Part shown: positions 57,935-64,000 of the stretch, one piece after another
Layout of the letters: every line of letters starts with the position of its first letter
How positions within the stretch are numbered: the first letter of the stretch is position 1
Position numbers and translations under genes: made by a program
The notes under the pieces: model-generated
Told to the model about the DNA's origin: nothing
Databases searched by the model: none
Seen by the model: the letters and a program-made list of their open reading frames with translations, nothing else
Origin: JAJAZB01 sp965249815
GTDB lineage: Bacteria > Bacteroidota > Bacteroidia > Cytophagales > Spirosomataceae
Length of the DNA: 64,000 nucleotides
Assembly: GCA_965249815.1 (NCBI GenBank)
Contig: CBDFMV010000003.1
Span: forward strand, 1,426,001 to 1,490,000
Direction: 5' to 3'

Positions 57935-59188
57935 ATGCAACACCGCTTTTCCTCCTGGGTCGGGATTCCTGCCGATTCCGATTTTACGCTGGCCAACCTG
58001 CCGTACGGCATTTTTTCAACGGAAGAGCGGCCCCGGCGCGTTGGCGTCGCCATCGGCGACCAGATTCTGGACCTTCAGGCCGTCGCTGAAGCCGGTTTTT
58101 TCGATGAAATCGCGTTCCCGAAATTCGTCTTTGCCCAGCCCACGCTCAACGACTTCATCGCCCAGGGTCGCCCCGTCTGGCGGGCCGTCCGGGCGCGGCT
58201 GACCGACCTGCTGGCGGCGGATTTTTCCGAAAAAGACCGCCTCGTTCCTGCGCTCGTACCCCAGGCCGGGGCCACGCTGCACCTGCCGGTGAATGTGGGC
58301 GATTACACCGATTTTTACGCGAGCGCGTACCACGCCACCAACGTCGGGCGGCTGTTTCGCCCCGACCAGCCGCTGATGCCGAATTACAAGCACCTGCCCG
58401 TGGCCTACCACGGCCGGGCGTCGTCGGTGGTGGTGTCGGGCACGGATTTTCACCGACCCAACGGGCAGTTTTTACCCGCTGGCGCGGAAATGCCGGAATT
58501 TGGGCCGTCGAAAGCCCTAGATTTTGAGTTGGAACTGGCCGCCGTCGTGGGCCGTGATTCGGCGCTGGGGGAAATCGTCAAAACGGCGGAAGCGGAGGCG
58601 TTTATTTTCGGCTTTGTGTTGCTCAACGACTGGTCGGCCCGCGACATGCAGCGCTGGGAATACCAGCCGCTGGGGCCGTTTCTGGGGAAAAACTTTTGCA
58701 CGTCCGTTTCGCCCTGGGTCGTGCCGATGGAGTCCCTGGAGCCGTTTCGGGTGGCCGGACCGGTGCAGGAACCGCCCGTTTTGCCGTATTTGCAAACCAC
58801 CACGCCCGGCCATTTTGACCTCAACCTCGACGTGTTTTTAGCGGGAAGCGATTTCCCCGAAACCCGGATCAGCCGTTCCAACGCGAAGTTTCTGTACTGG
58901 AATTTCGCCCAGATGATCGCTCACCACACCGTAAACGGCTGCCCGTTGCGCGTCGGCGATTTGCTCGGTTCGGGTACCATTTCCGGCCCCACGCCCGACA
59001 GCCTCGGGTGTTTGCTGGAAATGACCGCAGGTGGCAAAAATCCGCTTCAACTCGGCGCAACCGAACGCCGCTACCTCCTCGACGGCGATACCGTGACGCT
59101 GCGCGGCTGCGCGGGCGAAAGCGACCGGCGCGTGGGCTTCGGCGAGGTGCGGGGGACGATATTGCCGAGTGTAGATTGTAAAGTGTAG
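57935..59188 (+). CDS. fahA: Fumarylacetoacetase
   Basis: The 417-residue hydrolase cleaves fumarylacetoacetate to fumarate and acetoacetate, the last step of tyrosine degradation. The C-terminal FAH fold has DFELELAAVVG, FVLLNDWSARDMQRWE and GDLLGSGTISGP. No maleylacetoacetate isomerase gene is seen in the window. The start at 57935 is chosen; the longer frame overlaps the upstream gene. The last residues (SVDCKV) and TAG are read from a heptamer repeat. Confidence 0.94.
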   Translation: MQHRFSSWVGIPADSDFTLANLPYGIFSTEERPRRVGVAIGDQILDLQAVAEAGFFDEIAFPKFVFAQPTLNDFIAQGRPVWRAVRARLTDLLAADFSEKDRLVPALVPQAGATLHLPVNVGDYTDFYASAYHATNVGRLFRPDQPLMPNYKHLPVAYHGRASSVVVSGTDFHRPNGQFLPAGAEMPEFGPSKALDFELELAAVVGRDSALGEIVKTAEAEAFIFGFVLLNDWSARDMQRWEYQPLGPFLGKNFCTSVSPWVVPMESLEPFRVAGPVQEPPVLPYLQTTTPGHFDLNLDVFLAGSDFPETRISRSNAKFLYWNFAQMIAHHTVNGCPLRVGDLLGSGTISGPTPDSLGCLLEMTAGGKNPLQLGATERRYLLDGDTVTLRGCAGESDRRVGFGEVRGTILPSVDCKV

Positions 59189-59235
59189 AGTGTAAAGACC
59201 CCAACCAAACCCCTACACGTTCTGCTTTACACTTT
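59168..59235. repeat. Heptamer inverted repeat, GTGTAAA family (fahA-flavin reductase gap)
   Basis: The left arm reads GTGTAGA, TTGTAAA, GTGTAGA, GTGTAAA. The right arm has CCTACAC, GTTCTGC, TTTACAC. The left arm encodes the fahA C-terminus and stop; the right arm ends 1 nt before the next ATG. Confidence 0.85.
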
Positions 59236-59236
59236 T

Positions 59237-60094
59237 ATGAAAACCTTCGACCCCGCCCAAACGCCCCTCCGCGACATCGACGCGCTGCTGAAAAGTGCCG
59301 TCGCTCCACGGCCCATCGCCTTCGCCTCGACGGTGGACGCCGCCGGACGGGTGAACCTCAGCCCGTTCAGCTACTTCAACCTGTTCGGCATCAACCCGCC
59401 AACGGTCGTGTTTTCGCCCAACAACCGCGTCCGCGACAACACGCCCAAGCACACGCTCGAAAACCTGCGCGAGGTGCCGGAAGTGGTCATCAACCTGGTC
59501 GATTACAGCCTGATTCAGCAGGCATCGCTGGCCAGCACCGAATACCCGAAGGGCGTCAATGAGTTCGGCAAGTCGGGGCTGACGGAGGCCCCGTCGGCGC
59601 GGGTGCGCCCGCCGCGCGTGGCCGAATGCCCCGTGGCCATGGAAGCGTTGGTGCGCGACACCGTGGCCGTCGGGCAGGGCGGCGGGGCGGCCAACCTCGT
59701 TATTTGTGAAATCGTTTTCATCCACGTTTCCGAACGGCTTCTCGGTGAAAACGGCCTCATCGATCAGCGCAAAACCGACTGGGTGGCGCGACTGGGCGGC
59801 GAGTGGTACTGCCGGGCCTCCGGCGACGCGCTGTTCGAGGTACCCCGGCCCAACCAAAAAATTGGCATCGGCTTCGACGGCCTGCCCCAGGCCATTCGCG
59901 CCAGCAATGTACTGACGGGCAGCGAACTGGCCCAATTGGCGAACGCCGAAGCCCTGCCCGATTCGGAAGCGGTACGGGCGTTTGCCGAAAAAAATCCCAA
60001 CTTGCCGCCCGAAACCGACGCCCGTCACCGGCTGGCCCGGCGCTACCTCGCCGACGGACAACGCACGGAAGCCTGGCTGCTGCTGCTGGCCTGA
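59237..60094 (+). CDS. Flavin reductase-like (FMN-binding split barrel) protein
   Basis: The 285-residue protein has the flavin-reductase split barrel: RPIAFASTVDAAGRVNLSPFSYFN near residues 27-50, then VVINLVDYSLIQQASLAS. Members reduce FMN or act as small oxidoreductases on aromatic substrates. It sits directly after fahA, so a link to aromatic or amino-acid catabolism is plausible; the partner is not evident. Confidence 0.85.
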   Translation: MKTFDPAQTPLRDIDALLKSAVAPRPIAFASTVDAAGRVNLSPFSYFNLFGINPPTVVFSPNNRVRDNTPKHTLENLREVPEVVINLVDYSLIQQASLASTEYPKGVNEFGKSGLTEAPSARVRPPRVAECPVAMEALVRDTVAVGQGGGAANLVICEIVFIHVSERLLGENGLIDQRKTDWVARLGGEWYCRASGDALFEVPRPNQKIGIGFDGLPQAIRASNVLTGSELAQLANAEALPDSEAVRAFAEKNPNLPPETDARHRLARRYLADGQRTEAWLLLLA

Positions 60095-60139
60095 AACGTC
60101 GGTTTTGCCTTGACTTCAAACCACAAACTACCAACCCTC

Positions 60140-61051
60140 ATGACCACCGAAACCATCACCGAGCGCCTGCTCGACCGCCTTTGGGAAGACTACTGCCAGC
60201 GGGTGCCCTACGCCCGCACCTACGCTGAACTGGTGCGGCAAAAAGGCGGCACCGTCGTCAACGACCACTGTGCGTTTCGCACGTTTCACACGCACACCGG
60301 CCAGCAAACGCCGGGCCTGGAAGCCATCGGGCGGGTGCTCGAATGCCTCGGCTACCAGAAAATCGACCCGTACCATTTTCCGAGCAAGCACCTGCACTCC
60401 TACCACTTCGAGCACACCAACGCGCTTTTCCCGAAGTTTTTCGTGAGTCAACTGGAGGTCCACCACCTGCCCGAACCCACCGCCCGGCTCATCGATGAGG
60501 CCGTCGCGCACACGCCCAACCGACTCGGCGGCGACACGAGCCACTGGCTCGAAGAACTCAAAGTGAAAGGTGAACTACCCGACGAAGCCGTCGCGCCGTT
60601 CGTCGAGGCACTGGTGGGGTTTTTCCAACGCCCCTGGGAGCCGCCGCTCCGCAGCACCGTCGAGGCAGTCAACAACGTGTCGCAGTTTGGGGCCTGGACA
60701 CTGCTCCACGGCAACTCCGTCAACCACTTTACGGCCTACATCAACCACCAGCACGTACCCGAGTGGCCCGACATCGAAGCGACCATCGCGGGCCTGAAAG
60801 CCGCCGGGGTGCCGATGAAACCCGACATCGAGGGCGAACGCGGCAGCAAACTTCGCCAGAGTTCCACCCAGGCCGTGCAGGAGCGCGTCCCCGTGCGCGA
60901 AGCCGACGGCAGTTTGGGCGAAATCGAGTGGACCTACGCCTACTACGAACTGGCCGAGCGCAATTTTATCGAGCAAAACGGCGAACAAGTCTGGTTCGAC
61001 GGTTTCCTCGGCGAGCAGGCGACGAATTTATTTGAAATGACGAAAAAATGA
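60140..61051 (+). CDS. 2-oxoadipate dioxygenase/decarboxylase-like protein (DUF1338)
   Basis: The 303-residue protein matches the DUF1338/HglS family, which converts 2-oxoadipate to 2-hydroxyglutarate in lysine catabolism. Candidate iron ligands are His43 (NDHCAFRTF) and His196 (NSVNHFTAYI) with the Glu in YYELAER. The start at 60140 is chosen; a 10-residue longer frame reads a short TTCAAAC/ACCACAA-type tract. Together with the nearby saccharopine-dehydrogenase-like gene it suggests lysine degradation. Confidence 0.88.
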   Translation: MTTETITERLLDRLWEDYCQRVPYARTYAELVRQKGGTVVNDHCAFRTFHTHTGQQTPGLEAIGRVLECLGYQKIDPYHFPSKHLHSYHFEHTNALFPKFFVSQLEVHHLPEPTARLIDEAVAHTPNRLGGDTSHWLEELKVKGELPDEAVAPFVEALVGFFQRPWEPPLRSTVEAVNNVSQFGAWTLLHGNSVNHFTAYINHQHVPEWPDIEATIAGLKAAGVPMKPDIEGERGSKLRQSSTQAVQERVPVREADGSLGEIEWTYAYYELAERNFIEQNGEQVWFDGFLGEQATNLFEMTKK

Positions 61052-61552
61052 GGAATGAGTAGTCAGGAGGGAGGAGTGAGTAGAAAAATGCACCTGCCTT
61101 TTTACTCATTCCCGCACGGCGTCCGTTCGTTCCTGACTTGCTACCCATTCGTTTCTTTTCACCATGGAAAAATCACGGGGATTTCAGGAAGTGATGGCTT
61201 GGCAGAAAGCCCACCAGTTGGTTTTGGCCGTTTACCAGCTAACAAAGCAGTTTCCAAAAGAAGAACTTTTCTGCCTGACCTCTCAAATCCGGCGGAGTGC
61301 TACTTCTGTTGCGGCCAATATTGCTGAAGGTTACCGCAAACGGACAAAACCGGACAAACTGAGATTTATGAACATTTCCCAGGGTTCTCTCGATGAAACC
61401 CAGTACTACCTGATTCTTGCCCACGATTTGGAGTACGCCGATACCCTGCTTTTGCAAGCTCAACTCGAAGAAGTAGCGAAACTTCTGAACGCCTACGCCC
61501 ACGGCATCGAGCGAAACTGAATTTCTCCTCGCTACTCACTCCTGACTCCTCA
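61052..61552. repeat. Heptamer inverted-repeat arms flanking the S23-type gene
   Basis: The left arm (61052-61087, heptamers TAGTCAG, GAGGGAG, GAGTGAG) is followed by partly complementary tracts to about 61150. The right arm (61519-61552: CTCACTC, CTGACTC, CTCACTC) pairs with the left arm, with a perfect 12-bp core CTACTCACTCCT. The S23-type gene lies between the arms. This is the same repeat style as the crtI-crtB element. Confidence 0.75.
61164..61520 (+). CDS. S23/IVP four-helix-bundle protein
   Basis: The 118-residue protein opens MEKSRGFQEVMAWQKAHQLVLA, with the family motif around FPKEELFCLTSQIRRSATSVAANIAEGYRK and a C-terminal helical hairpin. Members (PF05635-like, relatives of DGR Avd) are RNA/DNA-binding four-helix bundles. 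They were first found encoded in 23S rRNA intervening sequences, where they lie inside a stem; here the gene lies between two catabolic genes but again inside inverted-repeat arms. Function of orphan copies is unknown. Confidence 0.92.
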   Translation: MEKSRGFQEVMAWQKAHQLVLAVYQLTKQFPKEELFCLTSQIRRSATSVAANIAEGYRKRTKPDKLRFMNISQGSLDETQYYLILAHDLEYADTLLLQAQLEEVAKLLNAYAHGIERN

Positions 61553-61564
61553 CTCCTAATTTTC

Positions 61565-62620
61565 ATGCACCACCTTCTCCTCATTGGCCTCGGCAAAGTC
61601 GGCTCGCTGGTCGGCGTGTTGCTGAGCCAGCGGTTCCGCGTCACGGGTTTCGACCAGGCTCCGCCCGGGCAGGAACTGCCGTTTCCCGTCGTCACCGGCG
61701 CCGTTTCCGACGAAAGTCTGATTGAAAAACTCCTCAGCGAAGCCGATGGCGTGGTCAGTTGCCTGCCCTACTCGCTCAATTTGCCCGTGGCCCGGCTGGC
61801 CCACCGCCTCGGCAAGCATTACTTCGACCTCACCGAAGACGTGCCCACCACCAGCGCCATCCGCGAAATGGCCGCCGAAGGCAGCCGCGCCGTGCTGGCC
61901 CCGCAGTGCGGACTGGCACCGGGTTTCATCGGCATCGTCGGGGCGGATTTGGCCAAACGATTCACCCGCCTCCGCGACATCGAACTGCGCGTCGGGGCGT
62001 TGCCCGCCCACCCCAACGGGCTGCTCGGGTACTCGTTCACGTGGTCGCCCGCCGGGGTGATCAACGAGTACCTCAACGACTGCGAGGTCATTCACAACGG
62101 CCAGCGCAAGTGGGTTCCGGCGCTCGAGGGCGTCGAGCAAATCAACATCGAAGGGCAGGAATTCGAAGCCTTCAGCACGTCGGGCGGGTTAGGTACGCTC
62201 TGCGAAACCTTCGAGGGCCGCGTGGATACGCTCAATTACAAAACCATCCGCTACCCCGGCCACGGGCGGCTGATGCGCTTTTTGCTCTACGAATTGATTT
62301 TAAAGGAAAACCGCCAGCTCACCGAACAAATCCTGACCGCTGCCAAGCCGCCCGTTCAACAGGACGTGGTGTACGTGTACGCGGTGGTGGAAGGCTGGAA
62401 AGGCGACCGCCTCGAGCGCGAAGAATTCTACCGCGCCTACCACCCGCGCGCTATCGACGGCCAGCCCTGGCGGGCCATTTCCTGGACAACAGCGGCCTCG
62501 CTCGTGGCCGTGATCGAGATGGTGGCCAACGAGCAACTCCCCCAAACGGGTTTTCTCAAACAGGAAGACGTGCCCCTCGACGCGTTTTTGCTGACGCGGA
62601 CGGGGCAGTTTTTTAGTTGA
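61565..62620 (+). CDS. Saccharopine dehydrogenase-family protein
   Basis: The 351-residue enzyme has the nucleotide loop LLIGLGKVGSLVGVLL (residues 4-19) and QCGLAPGFIGIVGADL, as in saccharopine reductase (lysine degradation or synthesis). With the DUF1338 gene upstream, lysine catabolism is more likely than synthesis. It follows the right arm of the S23 element by 12 bp. Confidence 0.88.
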   Translation: MHHLLLIGLGKVGSLVGVLLSQRFRVTGFDQAPPGQELPFPVVTGAVSDESLIEKLLSEADGVVSCLPYSLNLPVARLAHRLGKHYFDLTEDVPTTSAIREMAAEGSRAVLAPQCGLAPGFIGIVGADLAKRFTRLRDIELRVGALPAHPNGLLGYSFTWSPAGVINEYLNDCEVIHNGQRKWVPALEGVEQINIEGQEFEAFSTSGGLGTLCETFEGRVDTLNYKTIRYPGHGRLMRFLLYELILKENRQLTEQILTAAKPPVQQDVVYVYAVVEGWKGDRLEREEFYRAYHPRAIDGQPWRAISWTTAASLVAVIEMVANEQLPQTGFLKQEDVPLDAFLLTRTGQFFS

Positions 62621-62622
62621 AT

Positions 62623-62667
62623 AGTGGGCTGTCTGAACCCGGCCAATCCGGGTTCAGACAGCCCACT
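62623..62667. terminator. Perfect 20-bp hairpin between convergent genes
   Basis: AGTGGGCTGTCTGAACCCGG pairs perfectly with its complement around the loop CCAAT. It overlaps the stop codon of the 62666 gene and lies just after the 62620 stop. It is likely a two-way terminator. Confidence 0.8.
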
Positions 62668-63553
62668 ACTTCCTTTTGTAAAAAAACAACCGCGTTTTGA
62701 TGCCTTCAATCGTCTCGCTGATGGTGAAGTAGCCGCTGCCGTCGGCGGCGAAAGCGAGGCCTTCCCCGGCGGGTTCGGCCAGGTAGGGCAGCGTGCGCGG
62801 GGTGCGGCTGAGGGTGGTTAGGAGCGATTCGCCCGCTTCGCGTTTCCAATAGTAAATCTGCGAGTAATTTTTCAGAATCACCTCCGTGTTGTCGGGAGAA
62901 ATATCGCCCGCCGTCAGGTACGAAACCGCCACTTCACCCAGCTTTTCGGCAGTTAGGACGCCCGTGGTGGCCTGCGGATACGGTAACCGATATACGCGGC
63001 TTCTGCTGGCTTCCTTGGTCAGGATGTACAAATCGCCGGTCGGGTGATCAACGAGCAGGGTTTCGGCGTTGTGAGGCCCGTCGGGGTACCGGAATACGAT
63101 CCGACCGGCCCCCTTCGCCACGCCCGTAGCCGCGCCGGAAAACGTCGGCTCGGGGCAGCGGTAGATTTCACAGGTCTGCCGGATTTCGGTGTTGTCGCCG
63201 ATGTCGCCAATGAAAACCGTCGGCGTGCCGTTGAGGGTGGTGCCGGCCAGGTCTTCCCAGTCGTAATTCTGCGCGCCTTCCACGGCGTATTCGGCCCGCT
63301 GCTTGCCGTCGGGACCGAGCAAAAAGAGCCTTCCCGAATCGCCGCTGTCGTTGTGCGACCACAGCAGGCCCGAATTAGCGCGGCTGGCCGCCAGGCCCGA
63401 GGCCTCGCGCAACTGGGGTGCGGCCACTTCGGGCGCGGCGCTCAGGGCGGGCGCTTCAAACTCGGCTTCGGTGGGCGTGGGGTCGGGGCTGGGCGGGGTG
63501 CAGGCCAGTACACTCGCTCCAAAGGCGACAAAAATTAGGTGGGAGAAAGACAT
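62666..63553 (-). CDS. Lipoprotein, beta-propeller-like
   Basis: The 295-residue protein has a lipoprotein signal ending GASVLAC and a Pro/Glu/Ala-rich linker. The rest contains repeated blade-like segments (GLLWSHNDSGDSGRLFLLG, DLYILTKEASRSRVYRLP). The stop is within the hairpin at 62623. The start at 63553 is ATG; the in-frame TTG at 63571 adds six residues and is less likely. No named family was recognised. Confidence 0.78.
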   Translation of the reverse strand: MSFSHLIFVAFGASVLACTPPSPDPTPTEAEFEAPALSAAPEVAAPQLREASGLAASRANSGLLWSHNDSGDSGRLFLLGPDGKQRAEYAVEGAQNYDWEDLAGTTLNGTPTVFIGDIGDNTEIRQTCEIYRCPEPTFSGAATGVAKGAGRIVFRYPDGPHNAETLLVDHPTGDLYILTKEASRSRVYRLPYPQATTGVLTAEKLGEVAVSYLTAGDISPDNTEVILKNYSQIYYWKREAGESLLTTLSRTPRTLPYLAEPAGEGLAFAADGSGYFTISETIEGIKTRLFFYKRK

Positions 63554-63633
63554 GTTAATGGATTTTTTCAAACCTTTGGGCCACAGGAAAACGTAAAACC
63601 GGGGGCAAGTTGCCTCAATTCCCCCAAATTATC

Positions 63634-64000
63634 ATGCCCTTCCCCTTTTCCGAGCAGGACCTCATTCAAATCCGCCAGCAGGACGCCGACGTGGCGACCA
63701 TTGACCAGCAACTCGAACACTTCCGTCAGGGCTTCCCGTACCTGCCGCTGGCCCAGGCGGCTACCGTTGGCGAGGGCATCGTGCGCCTGACCGACGACGA
63801 AGCCCAGGCTTACGCCGACGCCTACGACGCCGCCGGCGAAGCGTCGCCCGGAACGCTCCGCCCGCTCAAATTCGTGCCCGCCTCGGGGGCTGCCACGCGG
63901 ATGTTCAAGGCGCTGTTCGGTTTTCTGGAAGGCGGGAAATCGGACAAATCCGTCGAACAGTTTTTCGAGCGCTTGCCCGACTTCGCTTTTTATGATGACC
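63634..64000 (+). CDS. DUF4301-like protein, truncated by the window end
   Basis: The first 122 residues are present, beginning MPFPFSEQDLIQIRQQDADV. FVPASGAATRMFKALF resembles the nucleotide-binding loop of Bacteroidota DUF4301 proteins, which are of unknown function. The gene continues beyond 64000. Confidence 0.75.
   Translation, partial: MPFPFSEQDLIQIRQQDADVATIDQQLEHFRQGFPYLPLAQAATVGEGIVRLTDDEAQAYADAYDAAGEASPGTLRPLKFVPASGAATRMFKALFGFLEGGKSDKSVEQFFERLPDFAFYDD

Noticed and set aside
1..64000. tRNA or rRNA genes
   Set aside because: No cloverleaf with TTCGA-type arms and no rRNA sequence was recognised on either strand by eye; a covariance search was not possible.

Overview
The window is a stretch of a GC-rich chromosome from a Bacteroidota bacterium, most likely Cytophagales (Spirosoma/Runella-like). 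This rests on TAnnTTTG-type -7 promoter boxes, TonB receptors with carboxypeptidase-like N-terminal domains, a PorP/SprF protein, a HERIH membrane protein, and the general style of the sigma factors and lipoproteins. No rRNA, tRNA, CRISPR array, transposase or phage gene was seen. The species cannot be named from the sequence.

Layout. 0.1-3.1 kb (minus): ftsW, murG and an RluA-type pseudouridine synthase. 3.3-9.3 kb: sulfite-oxidase-like enzyme, EamA exporter, small membrane protein, GmhB-like HAD phosphatase, YceI, RNase R. 9.6-15.4 kb (plus): mreB-mreC-mreD, an ECF sigma factor with a small zinc-binding anti-sigma-like protein, gmk, nadD, a Rossmann epimerase-like protein. 15.5-18.4 kb (minus): lipoprotein plus TonB receptor. 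18.8-21.9 kb: ECF sigma factor, crtI, crtB (carotenoids). 21.9-28.3 kb (minus): cysM, thioredoxin-like protein, pabC, pabB, a large beta-barrel receptor. 28.7-35 kb: PorP/SprF, HERIH protein, NhaD antiporter, secreted bicupin, two NmrA-like reductases, and an exact 21-bp tandem array. 35.3-41 kb is accessory: an unknown helical protein, a lone AT-rich STAND NTPase (Mrr-like fold, NACHT, TOPRIM), a frameshifted PIN toxin with its antitoxin, and gene scraps. 41-53.8 kb: Tat-exported DinB protein, MlaD-like protein, DUF547 lipoprotein, methyltransferase, SDR, sulfatase, FAD oxidoreductase, a PAP2/haloperoxidase remnant, MFS transporter, uvrA. 54.1-62.6 kb (plus): phenylalanine/tyrosine catabolism (hmgA, phhA, hppD, marR-type regulator, fahA, flavin reductase), then a lysine-catabolism-like pair (DUF1338 2-oxoadipate enzyme and saccharopine-dehydrogenase-like protein) that brackets an S23-type four-helix-bundle gene. 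The window ends with a lipoprotein and a truncated DUF4301 gene.

The most striking non-gene feature is a population of inverted repeats built of tandem heptanucleotides. I count 16 loci (14 intergenic, 2 inside genes) plus a one-armed tract inside hppD. They fill the gaps between neighbouring genes, often supply the stop codon of the upstream gene, and sit just upstream of the next start codon. One lies in frame in uvrA and one in a methyltransferase gene. One has an S23/IVP four-helix-bundle gene between its arms, the layout of an rRNA intervening sequence but outside rRNA. Several unrelated palindromic families are also present, including in-frame copies in RNase R and pabB and two near-identical hairpins of about 150 bp.

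The two strongest candidates for undescribed biology are the Mrr-like/NACHT/TOPRIM protein, as a possible single-gene defence system, and the heptamer hairpin family with its possible link to the S23 protein.
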